From Arthrobacter sp. MA-N2 (lineage in GTDB: Bacteria; Actinomycetota; Actinomycetes; Actinomycetales; Micrococcaceae): 64,000 bases of DNA. This document shows, one piece after another, positions 34,948 through 44,890 of this stretch (position 1 is its first letter; the number at the start of each line of letters is the position of its first letter). Position numbers and translations under genes: made by a program. The DNA lies in the NCBI RefSeq assembly GCF_000517125.1, contig NZ_KI912155.1, forward strand, positions 187,707 through 251,706, given 5' to 3'. Under the pieces are notes generated by a model. That model did no database searches. It was not told the origin of the DNA and saw only the letters and a program-made list of their open reading frames with translations.

Positions 34948-37377
34948 ATGAAGACCACTCAACAAAGAGCAGCCAACTCCACGTTCCGGGGACGCCGAGC
35001 CCAGGATGTTGCTTTGGCGGTGCTGTGTACCGCGGCCACCCTGCTGCTTTCTGCGACGACGGCGCTCGCGGCTACGGCAACTCCGGCACCCTCTCCTTCC
35101 GCATCATCCCCCACGGCGACTTCCGCGCCGGCGTCGTCCCCTTCGCCCGGGGCGACCACCACCCCCACCGCTACCAAGCCGGGAACCGTCCCTCCGACGT
35201 CGTCCTCCTCCCAAAGCGTGATGCCCGCAACCTCGCCTTCCGCGACGAGCCAAAGTGATGAAGAGCGGCGCGCCGCAATGCGGAAAGCCGCGGGTCCCGG
35301 TGGCGCGCAAATGGGACAACGCTCCGCGCGCGTGCAAGGCCTGCTCACGGCGCAGAGTAGCTGGACGCCGCCCTTCGGCATCCAGGGCCTTGACGTCAGT
35401 TCCTACCAACCATCAGTCGACTGGCAGCAGCAATGGAACATGGGCGCGCGCTTCGCCTACGTCAAAGCGACCGAGGGGAACTACTACACAAGCCCGAGCT
35501 ACGCCTCGCAGTACAACGGCTCGCGCAGCGTCGGGATGATCCGTGGCGCATACCATTTCGCGATCCCAAGCTGGTCCTCCGGCGCGGACCAAGCAAACTA
35601 CTTCGTGCAAAACGGCGGCGGCTGGACCTCGGACGGCGCCACCATGCCACCAGTCCTCGACATCGAATACGCACCTTCCTACGTAGGCACCAACAGCTGC
35701 TACGGAATGTCGCCTTCGGCACTCATCACATGGATCCACAACTTCGGCGATACCGTCCGCTCCCTCACCGGCCGATACCCCATGATCTATTCCACGACCG
35801 ACTGGTGGCAAACGTGCACCGGCGACGCAACAGGGTTCAGCGACTACCCCCTCTGGATCGCCGCGTACACCACCAACACGGCAATCGGAACGCCATCGAA
35901 CTGGCCAAGCTACAGCGTCTGGCAATACAGCAGCACCGGGCCGCTCAATGGCGACTCGAACGTCTGGAACGGCGACTACGCCTCACTCCAACGGTTTGCG
36001 GGCAACCCGGCAAGGGGTTCCTTTGATTCGCTCTCGCTGGTCCGAGACACTACATCCGCCTATCTCAAGGTCACCGGCTGGTCGGTCGACCTCTCGCAGC
36101 CCTGGGTTTCGACTCCAGTCAATATCTCCGTGACAGATCCGAGCAACGCGACCGCTGCATATTCCTTCACGGCCAACACCTATAGGCCTGATGTTGACAA
36201 CGCCTTTGGCTACGGACCAGCCCACGGCTTCGACAACAGTATCCAGATCACCAAATCCGGGACATACAAGGTGTGCGCCACCGCGGTCAGCGTCAACGGC
36301 AATGTCGATCTGGGTTGCAAGAGCTACCAGGCAGCGGGCGTCGAACCGCCGATCGGTTCATTTGATTCGCTGACGCAAATCCGGACCCCAACCGATGTTT
36401 CCCTTCGTTTGTCCGGCTGGGCAATCGATCGCGCCAACTCCACGACCGCTTCCTTCGCTGATGCGTACGTGACTGATCCCAGCGGTCAGACCACGGGGTA
36501 CCGCATTACGGCCAACATCCCGAGACCGGATGTGGGAACCGCCACCGGATACGGCTCCAACCATGGCTTCGACAAGTCGATCAGTCTTAGCAAAGCCGGC
36601 AATTACCACGTATGCATGTACGCGATCGGGCAGTACTACAACACCGGGCTCGGCTGCAAAGACATCACCGTCGGTTCCAACCCGCCACCCATGGGCTACT
36701 ACGACTCGATCCGAGTCGACCAGACCCCGGGGTCCGCAAACGTAGTTGCAACGGGCTGGGCATTCGACCCGAGCAACCCCGCGGCCAGCATTCCTGTGCA
36801 CGTCTATCTCCGAGCTCCGGACGGCAGCAACGTGGGAACGGCATTCACGGCAAACCAAGCCAGGCCGGACCTGAACAATGTTTTCGGGATTGCGGGTGAC
36901 CATGGCTTCAGCGCATCGCTCCCGGTCACCACGACCGGCACGTATACCGCCTGCGCCTACGCCATTCCCGTGGCCCCGCTCGCGTCCGGCAACACGTCGT
37001 TGGGCTGCATGACCATCCAAGTCACCAACACGCCGATTCCTAACGGCTACCTTGATTCCGTGGGCGTTGCCACGGTGTCAACACAAGCAAATATCAAGGC
37101 CACCGGATGGACCTACGATCCGGCAGTGCCGGGCTCATCCACTCCGGTGCACGTCTACATCACTTATCCTGACGGAACCCGCCTGGGCTACGCCTTCACT
37201 GCCAATCTTGCCCGGCCAGATGTCAACAGCGCCTTCAAGATCACCGGAAACCATGGCTACTCCACACAGGTTCCCATCACCCAGCGGGGCAGATACACGG
37301 TGTGCACGTACGGCATCGGAATAGCGCAGTTCAGTTCCGGGAACGCCTTACTCGGTTGCCAGGGGCTCACGTACTAG
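34948..37377 (+). CDS. Secreted GH25 muramidase with Ser/Thr/Pro linker and four C-terminal repeats
   Basis: 809 residues. Signal peptide with cleavage near ALA-AT (about residue 41), then a Pro/Ser/Thr-rich linker (42-105). The GH25 domain (about 145-350) has GLDVSSYQ (D149) and the catalytic pair in VLDIEY (D238, E240), with YPLWIAAYTT and WQYSST. Four repeats of about 113 residues fill the rest. It should cleave the glycan strand of peptidoglycan. The start is ATG 34948 with GGAG seven bases upstream. Confidence 0.9.
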   Translation: MKTTQQRAANSTFRGRRAQDVALAVLCTAATLLLSATTALAATATPAPSPSASSPTATSAPASSPSPGATTTPTATKPGTVPPTSSSSQSVMPATSPSATSQSDEERRAAMRKAAGPGGAQMGQRSARVQGLLTAQSSWTPPFGIQGLDVSSYQPSVDWQQQWNMGARFAYVKATEGNYYTSPSYASQYNGSRSVGMIRGAYHFAIPSWSSGADQANYFVQNGGGWTSDGATMPPVLDIEYAPSYVGTNSCYGMSPSALITWIHNFGDTVRSLTGRYPMIYSTTDWWQTCTGDATGFSDYPLWIAAYTTNTAIGTPSNWPSYSVWQYSSTGPLNGDSNVWNGDYASLQRFAGNPARGSFDSLSLVRDTTSAYLKVTGWSVDLSQPWVSTPVNISVTDPSNATAAYSFTANTYRPDVDNAFGYGPAHGFDNSIQITKSGTYKVCATAVSVNGNVDLGCKSYQAAGVEPPIGSFDSLTQIRTPTDVSLRLSGWAIDRANSTTASFADAYVTDPSGQTTGYRITANIPRPDVGTATGYGSNHGFDKSISLSKAGNYHVCMYAIGQYYNTGLGCKDITVGSNPPPMGYYDSIRVDQTPGSANVVATGWAFDPSNPAASIPVHVYLRAPDGSNVGTAFTANQARPDLNNVFGIAGDHGFSASLPVTTTGTYTACAYAIPVAPLASGNTSLGCMTIQVTNTPIPNGYLDSVGVATVSTQANIKATGWTYDPAVPGSSTPVHVYITYPDGTRLGYAFTANLARPDVNSAFKITGNHGYSTQVPITQRGRYTVCTYGIGIAQFSSGNALLGCQGLTY
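36013..37374 (+). repeat. Four tandem ~113-residue repeats in the GH25 protein
   Basis: Repeats start near 36013, 36355, 36693 and 37045. Shared pattern: GSFDSL or GYYDSI, then V-A/K-TGWSVD, TPVNISVTDPS, a FTAN.RPDV-x4-FGYGPAHGF block, and finally TGTYKVCATAV with two cysteines and LGCK. The conserved Cys pair in each copy suggests an intra-repeat disulfide outside the cell. Different family from the deacetylase repeats. Confidence 0.85.
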
Positions 37378-37465
37378 GCGGGGTTTGGTTCATTGCGAGG
37401 AGGTTGAGACGTTAGGGTTATCAAGACGCAAGTCTCAGCTATACCCGTAATCGAAAGGACCCCCG

Positions 37466-38530
37466 GTGCATCATCGGTCGATTCGCCGAGCGACAGGATG
37501 CCTCCTGTTCCTCGGCATCAGTTTGGCCGCTTGTGCCAGTCCCCCCGCTAAGCAGCAAGACATCCGCGGCGCGCTTACCGCCATTGGAAGTCCCATTCAA
37601 AGCGATCCGATCGGTGCTTGGGCAAGTGCCTGGCGGAAGACCAACCCAGCGACGTCGTTGAGCTACTCACCGGACGGCTCCGACGTCGGACTTAACGCGT
37701 TGGCAAACGGCCAGGCCTACTACGCTGCACTGGACGCCCCGTTGACGGCACAGCAGCAGGGCTCAACGAAAGCCGAATGCGGCCCCGGCGGCGCATTCAG
37801 CATCCCCACCTCGGTGACCTCAATCGGCGTCGTCTTCAACATGCCAAGCATCCGAAGCCTCAAGCTCAACCCGGACGTACTCGCGAAGATTTTTTCCGGC
37901 AATATCAATCGCTGGAATGATGGGGCAATCGCGGCGATCAACCCGGGAACCACGCTTCCGGACGCACCCATTGTGCCCGTGACGGCAAGCGCTCCTTCAG
38001 CTTTGACCTCCGCCAGCACGCGTTATCTCTCCCGTTCCGCCAACTGGTCCACAGGAGTGACCAGCAAGTGGACCAAGGTCCCGGCCGGCCAAGAGGTCAA
38101 GAACTTCAGCGACCTCGGGAAGATGGTTGACGATACCGCCGGCGGAATCGCCTTCATGGATTCAGCTTCGATTGGGTCCCGGTTCGATACAGCATTGTTG
38201 TCCTTCGGCGGCAGTTTCGTCAGGATGTCGAAAGACTCCGTGGCAGCAGCCGTCCAAGACGGTATGACTTCAACGGGAGAGACGGGGGTCGAATTCCGTC
38301 TTCCAGACAACACCGACAACGGGTATGCATTGGGGAACGTGAACTACCAGGCATTTTGTAGCAGCTACAAGAACGAGCAAATTGCGTCCCTTGTGAAGTC
38401 GTGGGCGCACTTTGTGGTGGGCGCGGACGGTCAGGTTTCCTCAACGTATTTCGCCGGAGTGGCCTCTCCCAGCGAACAATCTTTACAGGATGCTTCACTC
38501 CTGATTGACAAGATCGGGAGCGACAAATGA
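37466..38530 (+). CDS. PstS-like substrate-binding lipoprotein with altered phosphate loop
   Basis: 354 residues. The lipobox SLAAC places the lipid on C23. The PstS fold is clear from NPDVLAKIFSGNINRWNDGAIAAINPG, normally followed by a phosphate-binding loop of the type HRSDGSGTT. Here that loop reads TASAPSALTSAST and lacks the Arg, Asp and Gly pattern. So it may bind something else or serve a wall role. No pstC, pstA or pstB is adjacent. GTG 37466 has AAAGGAC upstream. It overlaps the DUF2142 gene by four bases. Confidence 0.78.
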   Translation: MHHRSIRRATGCLLFLGISLAACASPPAKQQDIRGALTAIGSPIQSDPIGAWASAWRKTNPATSLSYSPDGSDVGLNALANGQAYYAALDAPLTAQQQGSTKAECGPGGAFSIPTSVTSIGVVFNMPSIRSLKLNPDVLAKIFSGNINRWNDGAIAAINPGTTLPDAPIVPVTASAPSALTSASTRYLSRSANWSTGVTSKWTKVPAGQEVKNFSDLGKMVDDTAGGIAFMDSASIGSRFDTALLSFGGSFVRMSKDSVAAAVQDGMTSTGETGVEFRLPDNTDNGYALGNVNYQAFCSSYKNEQIASLVKSWAHFVVGADGQVSSTYFAGVASPSEQSLQDASLLIDKIGSDK

Positions 38531-40203
38531 TCAATCAACCAGCGACCAAGGGTCCCGCTCGTCTCGGGGATTCGGAACAAGAGCTCCGGCCTTCGGGACG
38601 GTTCCGGTCCCGCGGTCGAAATGTATCGCCTGCTACCAAGGCTGGCTTCGGATTCTTCATCCGGGTCTTTGCACTGTTGGCCGCGCTGATTTCCTTATGG
38701 ATCCTCGCCACACCCCTGATGGCCTATCCCGATGAGCCGGCTCACACGATCAAGGCGGCAGCCGTGGCGCGGGGCCAGTTCTTCCCGGCGCCCGGCGAAT
38801 CTTTTGGCAACGGCATCCACGTCCAGGTTCCGTCGTATATTGCCAACATTGATTCCCAACGCTGCTTTGCATTTCTCAAGGCGCAACCCGCGGGTTGCGC
38901 ACCTGCTATCCCGGTCGATGACACTTACACCACCATCGGCGTGACATCAGCGGGCTTGTACAACCCCCTCTACTATTGGTTCGTCGGACTCCCCAGCCTG
39001 TTCATGTCCGGAGCTCCAGCAATCTTTGCCATGCGGATCGTCAGTGGACTCATGTCCGCAGCTTTCTACGCCGCCGGTTTCACCGCGTTGTCCAGGCTCC
39101 GCCATCCCAAGTGGCCCATGGTCGCAGCCGCAGTGGCCACGACGCCCATGGTCTTCTTTCTGGCCACCGGAGTCAATCCAAACTCGCTCGAAGTCGCAGC
39201 ATCGATGGCGGCGTTCTGCGGCTTGGTCTCTGTCCTTGAGAACTCAAGGAAGCTCCACCTTGCTCGTCCCGGCATCCTGGCAGTCGGAGTTTCAGCCGCG
39301 ACGTTGGCCAATACAAGGAATGTCTCCTTGTTGTGGCTCCTTTGCGGAGCGATTGTGGCTTGCCTCTTCTTCCGGGGAGCCGACATCGTCGCAATTTTCC
39401 GCAACCGCCTCTTGCTCATCGTTGCCGGACTGTCCGCAATCGGAGTGGCTCTGGGGGTTATTTGGAACTTCGTCATGTTGGCGGCACCCCCGTCTGCCGG
39501 CGAAGCACCTGCCGGCATATCCAACGCTGTCGAGGGTCTCCGTCCCTCCAACGCCTTTGTGACGATGCTGGACCGGTCCTTCGATTTCGTGAACCAGTAC
39601 ATCGGCGTTGCGGGATGGCTTGACGCTCCCGTGCCCCAAGCCGTCCTGATGTTCTGGAATATGCTGCTCCTCGCCCTCCTGTTGATGGTATTCCTGATGC
39701 GCCCCGCGCGATTGCAATTAGGTTTCTGGGCGGCCATTGGGATGCTAGCCGTAGTTCCGGCTTTGGTTCAGGCCGCCCTAGTCACGAGCAGCGGGTTTAT
39801 TTGGCAGGGTCGGTACAGCCTGCCGTTGTTCGCCATCGCGGTCATTTCGGCCGGGCTGGCGTTGCGCTTCCGCAAATTCCAGGCCAATCTCACCAGTCGG
39901 ACGCTGACGAAGATCCTGCTTTGGGCTGCGTGTGCCGCCCACGTTTACGGTTTCGTGTACATCTTGCGACGCTACGTCGTGGGCATACCGGATTTCGCGA
40001 ACTGGCTGGTGATGTTCACAAAGCCGGATTGGCAGCCGCCTCTCTCTTGGGAGGTTCTCACGTTGCTTTTCGCAATTGCGCTGGTGTTTGCGGCTTCCAA
40101 GCTTTATCACTTCCTGTACCCTGGGCTGCCTTTCCTCCCGGCCCCCGTCAGCCGCGCGCTGCACTGGGCGGCACGCCGCCAGTCAAGCGACGCAGCCAAG
40201 TAA
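38527..40203 (+). CDS. DUF2142 family polytopic membrane protein (second copy)
   Basis: 558 residues, about twelve transmembrane helices after a 40-residue charged leader. TPLMAYPDEPAHTIKAAAVARG is almost the same as in the copy at 29706-31265, and the second halves also agree (FVTMLDRSFDFVNQYIGVAGWLDAP against FVTMLDRTFDYSSGYIGVMGWLDTP). GT-C-like glycosyltransferase by family resemblance. ATG 38527 overlaps the PstS-like stop (ATGA). A 25-bp terminator follows. Confidence 0.83.
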   Translation: MINQPATKGPARLGDSEQELRPSGRFRSRGRNVSPATKAGFGFFIRVFALLAALISLWILATPLMAYPDEPAHTIKAAAVARGQFFPAPGESFGNGIHVQVPSYIANIDSQRCFAFLKAQPAGCAPAIPVDDTYTTIGVTSAGLYNPLYYWFVGLPSLFMSGAPAIFAMRIVSGLMSAAFYAAGFTALSRLRHPKWPMVAAAVATTPMVFFLATGVNPNSLEVAASMAAFCGLVSVLENSRKLHLARPGILAVGVSAATLANTRNVSLLWLLCGAIVACLFFRGADIVAIFRNRLLLIVAGLSAIGVALGVIWNFVMLAAPPSAGEAPAGISNAVEGLRPSNAFVTMLDRSFDFVNQYIGVAGWLDAPVPQAVLMFWNMLLLALLLMVFLMRPARLQLGFWAAIGMLAVVPALVQAALVTSSGFIWQGRYSLPLFAIAVISAGLALRFRKFQANLTSRTLTKILLWAACAAHVYGFVYILRRYVVGIPDFANWLVMFTKPDWQPPLSWEVLTLLFAIALVFAASKLYHFLYPGLPFLPAPVSRALHWAARRQSSDAAK

Positions 40204-40239
40204 GCAGGCCATCGGGAAACGCCAACCGGTACGGAAAAG

Positions 40240-40292
40240 CCAAACAATAAAGGTCTGGCCAGGCAACGCCTGGCCAGACCTTTATTGTTTGG
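40240..40292. terminator. Bidirectional terminator, 25-bp perfect stem
   Basis: The stem 40240-40264 pairs without mismatch with 40268-40292, with a 3-base loop AAC. The outer arms are A/T rich, giving TTTATTGTTTGG on both strands. It lies between the convergent DUF2142 and rml genes. Confidence 0.88.
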
Positions 40293-40301
40293 TCGTATCA
40301 A

Positions 40302-41711
40302 CTAACCCCTAAGGTACGCAGCTAGTCTGTCCGCGCTGCTGGCCGGAACGAATCCGGCATCCTTGATCTTGCCCAAATCGAGAGTGCTCCTCAGCGGACG
40401 CGGCGCCGCGGCTTTGCCGGAGAAGTACTCTTCGGTGCTTACTCCTGTGACGTCGGCCGCCGATGCGCCGCACAGCGCGTAGACCTCTCCGGCGATCTCC
40501 GCCCACGACTGCGGTTCGCCATCGTTGCTGATGTTGTATATGCCATAGGGAGCGTTCGAATCCAGGAGGTGCTTGATTCCTGCCGCAATATCTTCCGTGA
40601 AGGTAAGCCGCCCGATCTGGTCGTTGACGACGCTCGGCTTGACTCCGCGGTTCGCGAGGGCGGCCATGGTCCGGACGAAGTTATTCCCTTCGCCGATCAC
40701 CCAACTAGTACGTACGATGTAATGCCGAGGAACCACGCTGGCGACCGCGTCACCGGCGGCCTTGGTCTGGCCGTAAACTCCCAACGGAGTGAACGGTTCG
40801 TCCTCACTGTGCGTCTCGTTGGTGCCGTCAAAGACGTAGTCCGAAGAAATGTGGACCAAGGTCACATCAAACTCGACAGCTGTCCTTGCCAGCCGGGTGA
40901 CTGCAGCGACGTTCGCTTCCCACGCAGCTTTCCTGCCGTCGGCGCTTTCAGCTGCATCGACGGCTGTGTAGGCGGCCGCGTTGATGATCGTCGAGTAGTT
41001 CCTCCAGTTGCGTCCCCCGAATGATTCTTCCTTGGACAGGTCAAAGTCGGCACGCCCGACAAACTCCGCGGTAGCGTCGCCGTCGTACAGTTCCCGCAAG
41101 GCCTTGCCAAGCTGGCCGTTGGCCCCAACCACGAGGATCTTCTTGGCCGGCATCGGTGCCACATCAGCCAGGCGCGGATGCGCCTTGTCCTTGTCCGAGA
41201 GCTCCGCTTGGTCCAACGGCACCGGCCAGGCAATGGCCGCAGTTTCGTCGGCGAGGTTCAAGAAGGTGTATTGGCTCTGGGCGTCGGCCGACCAATGGTC
41301 GTTGACGAGGTAAGTGTAAGCCGTGTTGTCCTCAAGCGTTTGGAACGCGTTGCCCACGCCGCGGGGAATGAAGATTGCCTGACTGGGATCGAGTTCCGCG
41401 GTAAAGACCGCACCGAATGACGGCCCCTCCCTGAGGTCGACCCAAGCGCCGAAAATCCGGCCTGTGGCTACCGAGATAAACTTGTCCCAAGGCTCGGCGT
41501 GGATGCCCCGCGTTGTTCCGGCCTTCTCATTAAACGAGATGTTGTTCTGCACCGGACGGAAATCCGGCAAGCCGAGTGCCACCATCTTTTCACGCTGCCA
41601 GTTTTCCTTGAACCAGCCGCGGTTGTCGCCGTGGACAGGCAGGTCGTAGAGCACGACGCCGGGAATCGGAGTTTGGTGCGCGGCAAGTGGTTTCGAGAAT
41701 TCGAGCGTCAT
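40302..41711 (-). CDS. Bifunctional dTDP-4-dehydrorhamnose 3,5-epimerase / dTDP-4-dehydrorhamnose reductase
   Basis: 469-residue fusion. Residues about 10-185 form the RmlC cupin (EKAGTTRGIHAEPWDKFIS with the catalytic His, then GRIFGAWVDLREGPSFG). From residue about 198 comes RmlD: KKILVVGANGQLGKALREL, the YGQTKAAGD catalytic Tyr/Lys and STDYVFD-like ISSDYVFDG. Together they perform the last two steps to dTDP-L-rhamnose. It starts three bases after rmlB. Confidence 0.9.
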   Translation of the reverse strand: MTLEFSKPLAAHQTPIPGVVLYDLPVHGDNRGWFKENWQREKMVALGLPDFRPVQNNISFNEKAGTTRGIHAEPWDKFISVATGRIFGAWVDLREGPSFGAVFTAELDPSQAIFIPRGVGNAFQTLEDNTAYTYLVNDHWSADAQSQYTFLNLADETAAIAWPVPLDQAELSDKDKAHPRLADVAPMPAKKILVVGANGQLGKALRELYDGDATAEFVGRADFDLSKEESFGGRNWRNYSTIINAAAYTAVDAAESADGRKAAWEANVAAVTRLARTAVEFDVTLVHISSDYVFDGTNETHSEDEPFTPLGVYGQTKAAGDAVASVVPRHYIVRTSWVIGEGNNFVRTMAALANRGVKPSVVNDQIGRLTFTEDIAAGIKHLLDSNAPYGIYNISNDGEPQSWAEIAGEVYALCGASAADVTGVSTEEYFSGKAAAPRPLRSTLDLGKIKDAGFVPASSADRLAAYLRG

Positions 41712-41714
41712 CGC

Positions 41715-42722
<1,008 letters not shown>

Positions 42723-42747
42723 CTACCGAACGGCACGCTTCGCTCGC

Positions 42748-43518
42748 TTACGCGGCAAGCGCTCGGTCAGCCCCGCGTACCCTGCGGACTGCTTCGAACA
42801 CCAAGCGGAGGATCATGAACCGCGCTTTCACGATTCGTGACAGTGATCTCCACCCGGCCGGTGTTTGGTTCTCGTCATGCAGGCGCCGAAGGATGATCGA
42901 ATCATCCAAATGACGGATCGATTGCGCAACATTGCCGCAGATGGCAAGCCAAAGATCATGGGACTCATGGACGTAGCCGGGAATCGGCACAAAGTAGCTC
43001 AGCGCGTCCCGGCGGATCCCCATCGCGCATCCATAGTAAGCGCGGTAACCAATCAGGATTGCGAACAAGTTGGCGAGGTGCCTCGTCGAGTCCGACGCCC
43101 GGAGGCGTGGGATCCACGGGCGCGGTCCTCCACCGAGGACATCGAAGTTCCCGGCAACAACCTTGTGGTCCTCCAACGCCGTCAACATGAGTTCCACCCG
43201 ACCCGGGATCCATACGTCGTCTTGGTCGGAAAGCATGATGAACTCGCCCCGGCTCAAGCCCACCGCCTGCTCAAAGGTCCGCACATACCCTTTATTGACT
43301 GACGATGCGATGAAGCGGATCCGCGGATCCGTGATCCTCTTGACTACGGCAGCCGTGTCATCCGGCGAGGCGTCGTCCACAACTACTAATTCATCGTTGG
43401 GTCCAAGGTCCCGGAGGATGGAGTCAATCTGCTCTTCGATGTAGCGGGATCCCTTGTAGGCCGCAAGGCAGACACTCACACGGATTGCCTGACCCTCCGG
43501 TGTCGTCGAATCGTTCAT
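42748..43518 (-). CDS. Family 2 glycosyltransferase
   Basis: 256 residues, GT-A fold. VSVCLAAYKGSRYIEEQIDSI starts the domain; VVVDDASPDDT and LSDQDDVW give the acidic motifs that bind nucleotide sugar and metal. Similar to rhamnosyltransferase-type enzymes. No transmembrane helix. Start ATG 43518 (a GTG at 43527 is possible). First gene of the minus-strand GT2-rmlB-rmlCD unit, divergent from the flippase. Confidence 0.86.
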   Translation of the reverse strand: MNDSTTPEGQAIRVSVCLAAYKGSRYIEEQIDSILRDLGPNDELVVVDDASPDDTAAVVKRITDPRIRFIASSVNKGYVRTFEQAVGLSRGEFIMLSDQDDVWIPGRVELMLTALEDHKVVAGNFDVLGGGPRPWIPRLRASDSTRHLANLFAILIGYRAYYGCAMGIRRDALSYFVPIPGYVHESHDLWLAICGNVAQSIRHLDDSIILRRLHDENQTPAGWRSLSRIVKARFMILRLVFEAVRRVRGADRALAA

Positions 43519-43641
43519 GCTGTCCACTCTAGGCGAGTTGGCTTTGGTGGGTAGCTCGGGCGGCCGCGGCCACCCGGGGGGGCGGGGCGTAATCGCGTAT
43601 CATCGAAAGGTCACGCAATCGAGCAATAGGACCCACAAGTA

Positions 43642-44880
43642 ATGAAACCCGTGTTGCTTCGACTCGCAGGCTTCACGCTGCTCCCCCTGCTCACGTTGGT
43701 TCTGCCATTCCTTTTGCTGCCTGTTATTTCCCGGGTCGCAGGCGCGCCAGGTTGGTCGAGCATCACCTCCGGCCAGGCAATCGGCGTGTTCGCCGCCACG
43801 ATTATCCTGTGGAGCTGGAACATCTCGGGTCCTGTGGCCGTCGCCCGGAGCCGGGAGCCACACGACCGCGCGTCGATCTATTCAAAAAGCATGCGGACGC
43901 GAATCGTCATTGGCGTTCTGGTCCTCCCCATTATGAGCATCATCGCCGCCTTCGTGGCACACGATGGTTACCGCCTCGACGCGGTCACTATGGCGTGGTC
44001 CACCGCTCTTACGGGATTCTCGCCGGCTTGGTACGGCATCGGGACCGGTCAGCCGCGAATCCTTGCCGTTTACGACACAATCCCCCGTTTTTGCGGAGCG
44101 TTACTCAGCGTGCCCTTGATTATCGCCACGGGCCAGATTTGGATTTATGGCGTCTTGGCTGTTCTCGCGACCATTACAGCCTCCGTGGCGTTCCAGTTGC
44201 GATTCGGGGAACCCGGGACCTGGTTCCCTCGGCGTCCGGCAAAGGTCGTCCGCGAAATCCTTCCCGACGCGGGAACGGCCGCAATCAACTTTGCCGGTAG
44301 CGCTTATGCTTCCTCCCCCGTCCCGATTGCAACTGCGACCGTCCCCTTGGCGACCGCCACCGCCGGTTTTGCCTCCGCCGACAGCATCTACCGCTTCGGG
44401 CTATTCAGCGTTGTGGCCGTCGGAAACACCTTCCAAAGTTGGACGCTTGAGGGCAAGCCGGAAGGCGCACGACGGCGGCACGAAGTTGCGCTCGTGACCC
44501 ACCTCGTCCTCGGGGCGGCCGGGGCCCTCGGACTCGGTTTCCTGGGGCCCTGGGCTTCCGGGATCCTGTTCGGCGATCCAGTCAAGGCAGACTCCTTGAC
44601 GTCTGCGTTCTACGGGCTTTCCTTCTTTTTCCTCTCGGCTTCCACTCCCCTGATCAGGAACCTTCTCATTCCCGCCGGTCACCAGAAGACCGTCCTCTTG
44701 TGGACCGGGCTGTCGGCGTCGATCGGCGTCGCGTTCATGGTCGTAGCAGGCTTGGGGTCGAATGTCCCTGGTGTTGCCCTTGGTATGGCACTCAGCGAAG
44801 CTCTGCTCTTCTTCGGTCTTCTAGTTCCGGCGTCCAGGGTGCTGCCTGCCAAAGCACAAGCTATAAGTGTGGACGGGTAG
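43642..44880 (+). CDS. Polysaccharide flippase-like membrane protein (MATE/Wzx type)
   Basis: 412 residues, about twelve hydrophobic segments from the first residues on (LLPLLTLVLPFLLLPVISRV). Composition and pattern fit lipid-linked oligosaccharide flippases of the MVF/Wzx superfamily. It would move an undecaprenyl-linked glycan outward. No Wzy polymerase is obvious beside it. It precedes a GT2 gene by ten bases. Confidence 0.78.
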   Translation: MKPVLLRLAGFTLLPLLTLVLPFLLLPVISRVAGAPGWSSITSGQAIGVFAATIILWSWNISGPVAVARSREPHDRASIYSKSMRTRIVIGVLVLPIMSIIAAFVAHDGYRLDAVTMAWSTALTGFSPAWYGIGTGQPRILAVYDTIPRFCGALLSVPLIIATGQIWIYGVLAVLATITASVAFQLRFGEPGTWFPRRPAKVVREILPDAGTAAINFAGSAYASSPVPIATATVPLATATAGFASADSIYRFGLFSVVAVGNTFQSWTLEGKPEGARRRHEVALVTHLVLGAAGALGLGFLGPWASGILFGDPVKADSLTSAFYGLSFFFLSASTPLIRNLLIPAGHQKTVLLWTGLSASIGVAFMVVAGLGSNVPGVALGMALSEALLFFGLLVPASRVLPAKAQAISVDG

Positions 44881-44890
44881 GATCATCTCC

